Source of the DNA: Larix sibirica
Taxonomy: Eukaryota; Streptophyta; Pinopsida; Pinales; Pinaceae
Reading direction: 5' to 3'
Length of the DNA stretch: 12,036 bases
Assembly: GCA_004151065.3 (NCBI GenBank)
Contig: NWUY0300064239.1
Span: 1 to 12,036, forward strand
Shown here: positions 1-7,857 of the stretch, piece after piece
Layout of the letters: every line of letters starts with the position of its first letter
How positions within the stretch are numbered: position 1 is the first letter of the stretch
Translations under genes and position numbers: made by a program
The notes under the pieces: generated by a model
The model's database searches: none
The model's input: the letters and a program-made list of their open reading frames with translations, nothing else
What the model was told of the DNA's origin: nothing

Positions 1-203
1 AAATTAGGAGAGAGAAAAACGAGAACTGTGTCGAGTTCTCGTTTCATAGTATAAGTGGTTTGAGGGGGAGAGGCATGAAAGGCCCCACACAAAACAGCAA
101 GGATGGGTACATCACGGTATAATCTTGATTTCTTCCTAGGAAGTACAAACTTTGGAATGTTACCATTTCAACAAAGCTTTTGATTTCAATTTGACACATC
201 CTT
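1..203 (-). other. Presumed 3' UTR of the minus-strand LINE
   Basis: Downstream of the RNase H stop the minus strand has no domain I recognise. A 73-codon minus frame at 44-265 overlaps the end of the RNase H frame and looks incidental. I see no poly(A) tract in minus orientation, so the element's 3' end probably lies outside the window. Confidence 0.4.
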
Positions 204-917
204 TCAATACCTATGCTCGTTTTGGAGATTGTCATGGGACCCATTTTTTGTTGAGAATTGTTCATCGAAGACTATTGTTCCTTGTTCGAGCTGAGCTCCT
301 TGATTTTCCTTTTTGTCAGCCATCTCATTGTTTTCACGCTTGATGTGCAAAAAATCCATACAGCTAGGAAGATGAGGGTTCCAAATCCACTTTTGTATTC
401 TACCACAGGAGGAAGAGTTCTCCTTGAGTGGTCTTCTCATATTTTGAATTATTGTCCTTGAGTCACCAAAGAGAAGAAGGATTGAGAGGTTTAGATAAGA
501 TAATATATCCATTCCTTGTAGAAGGGCCAACCATTATGCATGATTGTTCATTTTCCTTTCCAACCCCCAAGCAAAGGATTTCACTATTTTCACTTTAGGA
601 TCAATGATGACCCCTCCCGCTCTTGCCACCCTAGAGTTTCCTTTAGAGGCACTGTAAAAAAATAAGGAATAATTGTTTTTAGTTTTCCTCCACTCTTCAA
701 ATTCTTTCTTTCCCATATCTTTTTCCCAATTTTGGGATTTTCTTCTTTGAGAATTTTTGGACTGAAGAGATCTCAAAGGAAAGAAAGTTTTAATCCAACT
801 TGTCTTAGAAGAAGAAAGAGGCTCAATTAAAGAAGGGGACATTCCCTTTAAATGCATATTTTCTGAGATGGGGTTAGTAGCCCTTATCGCCTTCCTACTT
901 GGATTTAATTTTTCACC
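204..917 (-). pseudogene. LINE-encoded RNase H domain (RVT_3 type), inactivated
   Basis: This minus-strand frame is open from 917 to 204 apart from one TAA at 536-534. RNase H of this kind removes RNA from the RNA:DNA hybrid during retrotransposition. Motifs in order are FFYSASKGN (Tyr codon 656-654), AGGVIIDP, GLERKMNNHA followed by the stop and WLALLQG, FGDSRTIIQ (Asp codon 464-462), and HIKRENNEMAD (Asp codon 317-315). In the family the four catalytic acids are Asp in FFDGAS, Glu in NNxAE, Asp in GDS and Asp in AD. Here the first is Tyr and the second is the stop codon itself, while the last two survive. Lysine- and glutamate-rich sequence (about 857-680) precedes the domain, as expected for the linker. 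It belongs to the minus-strand LINE and is clearly non-functional. Confidence 0.85.
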
Positions 918-1540
918 TTAAAAAATTACTTTGTTTCGCCCTAACCAGATCTACCAACATACATTTTTTTGAAGAGTTGTCCATACTTCTTGTATAGAGT
1001 TTTTTTTCCAACGAAACAGGATAGAATTCCTTCCTTTTGCTAAAGAGGCTTGTGACTTGGGAAGGAAGAGTTATAGAAATGCAGAGCTCCTTCATCATAC
1101 TTGCCAATACTGCTTGAGTAAACACAGATTCCAGATAAAGGTTCCTAATCGATTCCTCCACGCTTCTGCATAAGATGCACCATGAAGGACCTTCTATACC
1201 TCATTTTTTGAGTTCTCCACAATTAGAATTTGACCATGACATAACAACCAAAAGACGGAATTGATTTTAGGGAGGATATCAGGTAGCCATATCTTGCTCC
1301 AGATTCTATAGTGAGGTGGTCGTTGAAGGTTTTCCATAAAAAGCATGTACTATTCCTAAACAAAGTATCTTCTTGCTTCTCCCCAACCTCTGCAGTCTCA
1401 ATCCTTTTTATGTGATGGACCTTTTCCTTGAAGATTAGAGAGGAGTTTAATATAACCTTGAGAGAGATGATCTGATACTTCCATGTTATTCCAATCTTTC
1501 CACACCTCATTTATCCTTCGATTTGACATATCATATAATG
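913..1540 (-). pseudogene. LINE ORF2 post-RT region with zf-RVT-like motif, broken
   Basis: From about 1535 downward one minus-strand frame reads NEVWKDWNNMEVSD, later IWSKIWLPDILPKINSVFWL, which is typical of the segment between the reverse transcriptase and RNase H of plant LINEs. Three stops interrupt it: a TGA at 1400-1398, where DWDC would be expected, and two TAGs a little downstream. At about 1203-1212, beside a run of six A, the frame shifts by one. The next frame gives a CxxC pair (Cys codons at 1179-1177 and 1170-1168) followed by EESIRNLYLES, where the family normally has a His and a Cys (H-L-x-x-x-C) completing a zinc-binding set. Here these appear as Asn and Ser, so metal binding would be lost. 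The open stretch 1161-913 continues with FTQAV and FYPVSLEKK and then degrades. Confidence 0.75.
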
Positions 1541-1543
1541 AGA

Positions 1544-1672
1544 GTTACCCATTGGAGTTTCTTTTCCAAATGTAATCCGATAAAGTATTATACTTAATCA
1601 GGCTTCCTCCATACGAGATTTCCATGAGAAATAGTTGGAACTGGTAAACTTAAGATCACATTGACTAACCAT
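1544..1672 (-). pseudogene. Ty1/copia gag N-terminal fragment
   Basis: A minus-strand frame starting at ATG 1672-1670 reads MVSQCDLKFTSSNYFSWKSR, then MEEA, a stop, LSIILYRITFGKE. This matches the start of copia-type gag proteins (DUF4219/UBN2 type), in which LKLTSSNYFSWKSHMED and LYRITLGKE are typical. Gag forms the virus-like particle. About 43 codons remain, with one in-frame TGA, and then the sequence passes into LINE. It lies on the same strand as the primer-binding-site and LTR candidates at 2768-3190, as expected if all belong to one minus-strand element. The leader of about 1.1 kb is long for copia and may contain an insertion. An overlapping frame can be read as LINE, so the exact junction is uncertain. 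Confidence 0.6.
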
Positions 1673-2039
1673 ATTATAATATGCAAGTAATATGGCTTCA
1701 AATGTAAGTTGATGGTCTAGATGCAAATCCTTGGAAAATTAGGAAACTTAAAAAAGAATCGACATCAAAAACAAACTATGGATGTCAAAGTTACGCCCCT
1801 TTGGAGAAAGACATAAAATGAACCAAGGTACAACATAGCAGGGAGAAGCCAGTTAACATGGTCTGGGTGCTTAATGAGGTTACTAAGTAATAAATAATTC
1901 CCTTCATTCACTAACTTTTCCCATAAGCTCACTTTTACAAATGAGTTACATTTTAAAATAAGTGACTCATTATTATAAAAACAAATGAAAAACACTTTTA
2001 AAAGGCGTTACTTTATAAATTAAAGTTACATGTATTTTT

Positions 2040-2125
2040 TCAAAAAACAACTTAATAAAATGAAGGACTTGAACTCAAGACCTCTTACTTAATAAAGTAA
2101 CTTTCAATCAAGTGATCTAAACAAA
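2040..2125 (-). repeat. tRNA-like Pol III box pair, possible SINE head
   Basis: On the minus strand TTAGATCACTTGATTGAAAG (2120-2101) resembles an A box. GAGTTCAAGTCC (2076-2065) contains GTTCAAGTCC, which fits the B-box consensus GTTCRANYCC. The two start about 41-44 bases apart, as in a tRNA gene. The sequence cannot fold as a convincing tRNA, since the 3' half and acceptor pairing are not apparent, so a degenerate tRNA-derived SINE head is more likely than a tRNA gene. No poly(A) or T tail or flanking duplication was confirmed. A chance match is possible in AT-rich DNA. Confidence 0.35.
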
Positions 2126-2368
2126 AGATGTTTACATATTATGAAGGAGAATTGGGGTGCTGTTGTTGTTTTTGTGGGAGATCGCGCCTAACCAAAAGCA
2201 TTGATTTTTTCCTACAACATACTTTTGCACAACTACACACAAACAACAAATAATATTTCAAAACCGAATCTTCTCATACTTGGGGTTAGATCCTAGTTAG
2301 CTTACCTAGAAAATGAAAGTTTTCTCGTTGTTTTTTGTTGTATCAAGGTCACACACAATGTACACAAC

Positions 2369-2457
2369 AAAGAGCATACACAAGTCAAGAAAACCCTTTC
2401 CTCTATGTTTTTTATTTACTAGCACCTCACATAGTGCACTCTAAAGAGCATACACAA
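2369..2457. repeat. 15-base direct repeat pair, 74 bases apart
   Basis: AAAGAGCATACACAA occurs at 2369-2383 and again at 2443-2457, and the sequence around both copies is partly similar (AGAAAACC follows each at a short distance). It may be an old local duplication in the leader or LTR-derived DNA. No function is implied. Confidence 0.6.
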
Positions 2458-2767
2458 ATATAATGGAGAGAAAACCATAAATAAAATAAAAATAAACACT
2501 AAAATATGAAATAATACGAGATTTTTTTTTAAATGTAATTGAAATACTATACCTCCAGATTTGATAACAATGAATATATATTGAGAAAATGGAAACCTTT
2601 TCAAGTGAAACAAAAAAAAAACAACTTAAAGAAGTGCTCTAAACACAATGGAACACCCCTCTTGACCCAAAAATACATAGAAGTACCAAAATACGGTAAT
2701 CCTTTGATGCATGTAGCTACGTAGGTTATAGATCTCGATCACCAATGGGAGCGGGTTTTCATAAGAA

Positions 2768-2778
2768 CTTTGATACCA
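2768..2778 (-). promoter_or_regulatory. Primer-binding-site-like motif (tRNA-Met type)
   Basis: The minus strand reads TGGTATCAAAG immediately after a CA dinucleotide. Copia elements are primed by initiator tRNA-Met and usually carry TGGTATCAGAGC directly after the 5' LTR. The match is perfect over the first eight bases with one mismatch in eleven. The neighbouring TG...CA-type boundary at 2779 and the downstream gag fragment on the same strand support it. Confidence 0.5.
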
Positions 2779-3190
2779 TGTTCAACTAAAATAGGGTATT
2801 TACATGTAGGTTGAACACTTTAAGCAATTGCTCACACAAACATATCACAAATCAACACACCAATGTATTACATGATTAAAACCATCAGAGAGGGAAACAT
2901 TCCATGCCCCCAACCAAACGACCACTTGAGACAATATATTAATGTGAAGGAAAAAAAATTACATATGAGTTTTTCACAAACAATCATTCAACAAATGACC
3001 TTCCATGCTCTTTAAATAGAGATCATGGACCAATCGAGTGTTAAGCCAAAAATCAAGTGTCGTTAAGATCGAGAGAAGTTGAACCGTCATATCACTTTAT
3101 ATCGTGACCATCAGATTACATATATACAAATGCATACCTAACGGATATATTAGACCAATTTGAACTTAACTAACTCCTAAGTGTTAAACA
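2779..3190 (-). mobile_element. Probable 5' LTR of the minus-strand copia element
   Basis: The plus strand begins TGTTCAAC right after the primer-binding-site-like motif, so the minus-strand LTR would end GTTGAACA in the canonical CA. A TATA-like box lies about 240 bases upstream of that end. The other boundary is uncertain: AACA at 3187-3190 or 3197-3200 would give a complementary TGTT start and a length of about 410-420 bases, within the copia range. No second LTR copy is present in the window to confirm the limits, and the 3' part of the element is missing. Confidence 0.45.
3008..3022 (-). promoter_or_regulatory. TATA-like box inside the LTR
   Basis: The minus strand reads CTCTATTTAAAGAGC with a TATTTAAA core (3018-3011), flanked by CCATG and CATGG. 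This is a plausible RNA polymerase II TATA box for LTR-driven transcription toward the primer-binding site and gag. Confidence 0.35.
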
Positions 3191-3199
3191 TATCCAAAC

Positions 3200-4150
3200 A
3201 ATGAAGAGGATGAGAGAAAAAATGAGAGGCAAAGGGTTATGCCCCCTCATTGAGGTTCTCCTCTAATTCTACAATCCTAGAAAAAGCCATGTGATTTCTC
3301 ACCTAGGCCTACAAGGAAGCAAACTAAGGAAAATATAACAATAAGGGGATAACAAATCTATCACAATCGAACAACTACAAAAGTTGGAATACAAAGTGAA
3401 AGGAAAGAAAGGAGCTACCACAAGCTCAAAACTGATGAAGAGTTAGCCACCACTGTCCTAATACAAATTTCTCTAGAAGTGGGAATACCAAATGTTCCTT
3501 GACTATTGATTTATATTTGCATACTAAGGAACTTATTTCCTAGCACATGGATTGTGTTGAGGAAGGTAGCACTCTAGAATCACAAGCAATCAAGGAGCTT
3601 CAACAATTCATTGACAGATACCATTGTCTATTATAAGCCCTTTGGGGCTTAGCTATAGATTCAAAGGAGGAAGCTGAAGAGGAGGGAAATAACCACTAGG
3701 GGTTTACCCTTAACATCCAATCTCACTAGATGAAGAGGTAGAATAGAAAACATATATTTTTGTTTAGTTTCACTTTTGTCCCTATTTTATTTATGTTTTT
3801 ATGTAATTCTCCTATAGGAAACATGCCAAATTCTTCTCAAATTTCTCTCTTTATGTATATACTAGATAGTAGAGGCCATGATACTAGTCATGGTAGAATT
3901 TGACATCATAGTTTCTTTTTTTTTTAAAGGTCGCAGTCTTAGTCATGAAAATCTCTATTATTATACATTTTGTTTTTGTTTTAAAGGCCACATGCCTGAT
4001 AACATGCAAGTAGTCTCCATTTTTGTTTTCAGAAAAGCACAAGCTTGAATTTTGTCTAGGAAACGAAGGGTTTTTAGGTTGTGAAACCTCTCACTAGTTA
4101 CCCACTACCACATATGTAAGTAATTTTTTCCCACTTGTAATATAAAGGAA
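3200..4150. other. Unassigned spacer upstream of LINE ORF1
   Basis: No domain or long frame was recognised. It contains a purine-rich tract (about 3395-3415), a T14 run broken by one C (3912-3925) and a short acidic coding-like stretch described separately. Part of it may be the 5' UTR or ORF1 N-terminus of the plus-strand LINE that becomes recognisable at about 4160. Confidence 0.4.
3547..3699 (+). pseudogene. Short acidic coding-like stretch, possible ORF1 N-terminus
   Basis: One plus frame from ATG 3547 reads ESQAIKELQQFIDRYHCLL, a TAA at 3634-3636, then GLAIDSKEEAEEEGNNH and a TAG at 3697. It has helical, glutamate-rich composition and only one internal stop in 50 codons. I do not recognise the family firmly. 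Its place about 450 bases upstream of the DUF4283-like remnant on the same strand would suit the variable N-terminus of LINE ORF1. It may also be chance. Confidence 0.3.
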
Positions 4151-4159
4151 GTCTTATGC

Positions 4160-4800
4160 TTAATTGTAGAAAAGAAGAGGAAACCTTCTTGGATATTTTA
4201 TGGTCCAAGTTTCACTCAAGTCTCTCATTAGGAGTCAGGTCAAGATGGTTTGCAAACCACATGGATGGCATTGTATCCATACTATTAGTCTAATGAAGTT
4301 TTTCTCCTATCCTAATTTTCTAGCAAAGCCCATGTGCATGAGTTTATCACTCAAGGCCCATGGGTCCACACAAATATTCGGGTGTTTTTTTCCTATGGAA
4401 TGAGGGTTTTTCAATTGAATAGGTAGTCAAAATATTTTATTCAATCTAGGTTGAGTTTCTTAGCCTCCCTATACACATATGCCTTTTTTGGAGTCCACAT
4501 TTTTCACCCATCATTGATTTATTTGCCACAAGCTTAGGTACTTCTTCAATCTTAGGAGATAGTGTAGGGTTTGTCTTAAAGGAAATATGTCCAAGGCCCT
4601 TGAGGTCTTGGATCTCATAAGGGTAGGGAATACGATGATAAGGAAACTAATTAAGCATATTATATTGTCTAACACTTTTTTCCAATGCCAAAGTCTAAAC
4701 TATTGCATTTTTTATTGTTCATTAGTGTACCAAATTAATCCTCTAGTGGCCTTGACATCTCAATCTCCTCATGTTAACACTAATATTGAGGGTGGATAGA
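4160..4800 (+). pseudogene. LINE ORF1 remnant (DUF4283-like nucleic-acid-binding region)
   Basis: Fragments of plant LINE ORF1 appear in three frames. At 4328-4390 one reads AHVHEFITQGPWVHTNIRVF, with the diagnostic Gly-Pro-Trp at 4355-4363. From 4390 the next frame reads FLWNEGFSIE and, after a TAG at 4447-4449 where Trp is expected, VEFLSLPIH and FWSPHFSPIIDLFATSLGTS. The frame change falls in a run of T at about 4385-4391. From 4587 a third frame reads MSKALEVLDLIRVGNTM and then FFQC, matching the end of the domain where a CCHC zinc knuckle normally follows. The knuckle's second Cys and His are not in place. ORF1 proteins bind the LINE RNA as a chaperone. Identification is by motif pattern. 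Confidence 0.6.
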
Positions 4801-4904
4801 CCTAAATGACGCACTAGAATAATAAGGCTAATGGGTCTCTAAAGGCCCCAGTGTACAAGTCCATTATAATAATTAATCTCAACAAGTCTTAGGTCGAACT
4901 AATT

Positions 4905-5117
4905 GAGAAGATACTTCCATACAGGACACCAATAGATCTTCATTGAGGTGGGGACCGAGGTTTCACTTCCCCACATCCTTTGCTTAACCCTCTTGTGGGA
5001 ATACTTGGTAGGAGGCCCCCTAAAAAGTTCAAGACCCATTATATTGGGAAATTGGTCTGTATTGTAAAAAATGCTATAAGTATCAAACCCATACAATGCT
5101 TTGAGCTTGAAGGATAA
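4905..5117 (+). pseudogene. Coding-like linker between LINE ORF1 and ORF2
   Basis: A plus frame runs from about 4905 to the TAA at 5115-5117 with one TGA (4944-4946). It reads ILPYRTPIDLH before the stop, then GGDRGFTSPHPLLNPLVGIL, GRRPPKKFKTHYIGKLV and IKPIQCFELEG. It is basic and proline-containing and ends 27 bases before the ORF2 start. This fits the variable C-terminus of ORF1, but I do not recognise a domain in it. Confidence 0.4.
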
Positions 5118-5143
5118 TGAGGAGGATATGCATCAGAGTCCCA

Positions 5144-5925
5144 ATGGAATTTGTTTCATGGAATGCACGTGGTTTTAGTGACATTACCATAAAACATATT
5201 GTTTGCAAGATTTGTACTTTGATCAATGGATTGTATATTTTGTGTTTGCAAGGAGTAAGAATGAATAGTTTTTTGTCAAGTACATCCTTATTTGTCATTT
5301 GGCTATGCATTCTTTTCTATTTTTCTAGTCATGCTAATGGGAGGGGCGGAGTACTTGTCACTTTGATATCTCCTTTGTTAGTGTTTGTTGTAGTTGGGTG
5401 GTGATTTGAACCCTCTTAGATGCTACTAAATTCCGATGGCATGGTTTTAAGGATCGCTAGCATGTATGCCTCCAAAGATACAAAGGAGATAACACACTTT
5501 TGTGGTAGATGGTTGAACAACTTCTTGAAGCTCCTTGGCTTCTCTTAGGTGACTTCGATATGGTTAAAATTATGAATAAAAAGGTGGTACCTTACTAATT
5601 TCGATATAAATATGGGATAAATAAGTATTGATAGCCCTAAAATCTTAATTAGGGATGTATGGCTTCAATAAGTTCCAACATTAGGATTCTAAAGTTATGG
5701 TTTAACTAGAATTTTTTTTGTAAAGGCCTAGGTAAGATAATACATAGGTTGTGTTACGACCTTAAAATGAATGGTTCATTTTTCAAGTCCATGGGCCTTT
5801 CTTCTCTCACTAAGTGGTGGGGATATAGGTATCAACAATAATATTGTATCTCTAACCTTAACTTTAATTGTCAACCTAGGGATTCGTACAAACTTGAGAG
5901 GGTTCAAAAAAGTATATGCATCTAG
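5144..5925 (+). pseudogene. LINE ORF2 endonuclease domain (APE-like, exo_endo_phos), inactivated
   Basis: ORF2 starts at ATG 5144 with MEFVSWNARGFSD, the classic SWNxRG opening of the LINE apurinic-type endonuclease that nicks target DNA. Next come ILCLQGVRMNSF, where the family has LxLQETK, so the catalytic Glu is Gly here, then SSHANGRGGVLVTLISP and, after two stops (about 5402 and 5417), SDGMVLRIASMYASKD. A frame change near 5495 leads to EAPWLLLGDFDMVK, with the GDFN motif as GDFD at 5548-5559. Degraded sequence with NGSFFKSMGL (about 5768-5800) fits the C-terminal part, but no clear SDHxP motif is visible before about 5925. The upstream ATG at 5117 is in frame but precedes the family's conserved start, so 5144 is preferred. 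Confidence 0.8.
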
Positions 5926-7369
5926 AAAAAAGGAAAAGTAGTATAGAAGTATATGAAAATATTAATATGATAATAGAAAAGAATCTAAATTAATTAATCA
6001 TAAAGCGTTCTATTTAAAGGAGAAAACATTCTATCTACAAAGTGCAGAAATTTAGGATCTAAATATTCAATTCAACATATGCTTCTTTATCATTCCCAAA
6101 GGGGCAAGTTTGGACCAACTTCCACAATCTTAACTAGAGAGGTAAGATGAAGAATCTCCTTAATTTGGCTCGGGTATGTAAGATGCATGAATCAAAATAA
6201 CTTCCAATCCCATGCAAATACTCGAGATGCAGAGGGTGAGTGTTAATTGAATTGAGTAATAGATAAAAGCATATAAATCCAACAATGCTAATTAAACATA
6301 AGCATTAAATATCAATAACATAAGCATGACAAGTCGATGCACAGTGAGTAAAGGAAAATTTCCTACGACAAAAATCACAGAACATGTAGAAATCCTACAG
6401 AAAACAATAAACCTATAAAATGATGCATAAAACACTTAACATATTTAAATCTACTCTAATAACATAAAATCCCTGTATCACCTTTGGGTGGGACCTCCCC
6501 AAGGTCTCTACAAGAATCGAGTAGCTACTCAAGCAAGTATAATAAAAGATAGTCCTTTCATGTATTCAAAAACTTTGAAGTATATAATAAACATTTGATA
6601 GCAGGTTTATCAAAACAATAAGATCATAGGAGAGTCAGCCCTTGGGATTGCTCGATCCGTTCCTTTTATACAAAAAATAAGTAAAGATGATTCCTTGACA
6701 ACACTTCATTGCTTCAATCAAAACTGAGTCTTCACTAGTATTATGGACCATCCAACTGTGGCACTAACTTGAGATTGTGTCGTTGATTCTTTCATCCGTG
6801 GTGACACCTGATAGAGGAGTATCTTGGTAGACTTCTAATCCTCAGTCCCATGTTGGTGTGGAAAGCCAACTATCTTCTCTAGCACGCAAGAACATGATCT
6901 ATTTAATGGTAACACACTAAGGCAAATCATTATAATTCTTGCTTGAGTCATCAAATAAGGAATTTAAAACAATTAAACAAATAATTTAAATCAATCATAA
7001 ATCCTAACTACATATGCATGCAAAAAGAGATGATCTTATTGCGAATGCAACTTCCTTCAGACCATTTCCAAATACTAAACCTTGTGAACCATGACATGGA
7101 TGGGGTTATCCTCACCATTTTGGAAGCCCATCACCAAGCACAACAAAATATCGTTGGAGTTTAGTAACAGTTTAAACTTGATGGATCCTTTTTGGGGACC
7201 CCTTTGATGGATGATGTGAGCATGAAGGACACACTAGAATAGGAATGTGCTACCTTATTTGGGATCTAGAGCATGATATGAGGCAAGCAAAGGAATTCAT
7301 GAGAATCAAATTTTGAATGCCTTCTTCAAGGAGGCGATTAAACCATGTTGAAGAAGAGAAGAAAATCTA

Positions 7370-7857
7370 ATGCAGGAGTTTTCACCCATTTGGAGACATA
7401 TTCCACCTTTTGAGGTATCTAGGGGCAAGGATACATTTTTGAATTCATTTTATACTTATTTGGAGGAAACATATTTGCATAAAAAGGCGTCAACTGGAAT
7501 TATGGACCCTTTGCTTGTATTCAAAGGTGAAAGGAGCAAAAAGTCCCTCATGAAGGAACCTTAGAACATGTCATTTGGAAAAATAAAGAGTTAAAGGAGG
7601 AACATCCTAGCTCAAAGTGGTTCCATCTGGTAGAAGAACTGCTTGAATGTTTAAGGAATGTCACTCATAGAGTAGTGTTCCACTATAAAAGTGAAAAGTG
7701 TTATATTGTTGGGTTGCTTGATCACGAATCAACCTTTCATAGAGGGACGTCCTCCTCAAAAGGGGATTTACAACATATTAAAGAAATTTTGAGGCATATA
7801 AAATGTTTGAGGAGTATTTACACATATTTGGAGGAGTTACCCCAAAGGGAAAGCTAA
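7370..7857 (+). pseudogene. Unrecognised coding-like fragment with one frameshift
   Basis: Two overlapping plus frames carry protein-like sequence. The first (ATG 7370, stop 7562-7564) reads SPIWRHIPPFEVSRGKDTFL and ends LLVFKGERSKKS. The second is open from 7531 to the stop at 7855-7857, about 108 codons with no internal stop, and includes SSKWFHLVEELLECLRNVTH, YKSEKCYIVGLLDHESTFHR and DLQHIKEILRHIKCLRSIYT. The switch between them in 7531-7564 suggests a single frameshift. An amphipathic Leu/Ile/Lys/Glu pattern suggests helices, and no catalytic motif, zinc finger, signal peptide or membrane segment is seen. The phrase YTYLEE occurs in both halves. I do not recognise the family. It could be part of a transposon protein or a captured gene fragment. 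Confidence 0.4.

Larger units (their letters stand above)
1..1540 (-). mobile_element. LINE (L1-type, RNase H-bearing) remnant, 3' part of ORF2
   Basis: Reading the minus strand from about 1540 down to 1 gives, in order, the post-RT region, a Cys motif and a C-terminal RNase H domain, the usual order at the 3' end of plant LINE ORF2. The endonuclease and reverse transcriptase of this copy are absent: at about 1540 LINE similarity gives way to a copia gag fragment on the same strand. The region is broken by several stops and at least two frame changes, so it is a dead copy. Below about 204 it continues as presumed 3' UTR, and neither a poly(A) tail nor a target-site duplication is visible before the window edge. 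The family assignment comes from remembered domain patterns. Confidence that it is a LINE is high, and that it is a conifer-type LINE is moderate. Confidence 0.85.
1690..2760 (-). other. Unassigned AT-rich stretch, possibly leader of the copia element
   Basis: The sequence lies between the gag fragment and the primer-binding-site-like motif. It contains only short frames with no recognisable domain, homopolymers (T9 starting at 2522, A10 at 2612-2621), a tRNA-like box pair (2065-2120) and a 15-base direct repeat (2369-2383 and 2443-2457). The frames at 1765-1995, 2419-2613 and 2539-2724 have low-complexity, hydrophobic or lysine-rich products and are not believed to be genes. Confidence 0.3.

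Noticed and set aside
1561-1640. LINE-like reading (GGSLIKYNTLSDYIW) in a frame contiguous with the LINE post-RT frame
   Set aside because: It overlaps the copia gag reading in another frame. The gag pattern (SSNYFSWKS, LYRITFGKE) is longer and more diagnostic, so I assigned the region to gag, but the junction remains uncertain.
2065-2120. A genuine tRNA gene
   Set aside because: The boxes are spaced correctly, but acceptor and anticodon stems do not pair convincingly.
2419-2613. Minus-strand frame rich in Phe, Ile and Leu
   Set aside because: It is a low-complexity product of A/T runs, with no motif or plausible start context.
5083-5310. Minus-strand frames across the LINE endonuclease start
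   Set aside because: They lie antisense to recognisable endonuclease sequence and carry no domain.
6466-6545. GC-richer block (CCTTTGGGTGGGACCTCCCC) that might be a conserved exon or LTR end
   Set aside because: No open frame, splice-site pattern or repeated copy was found in the window. It looks like part of the unknown insert.
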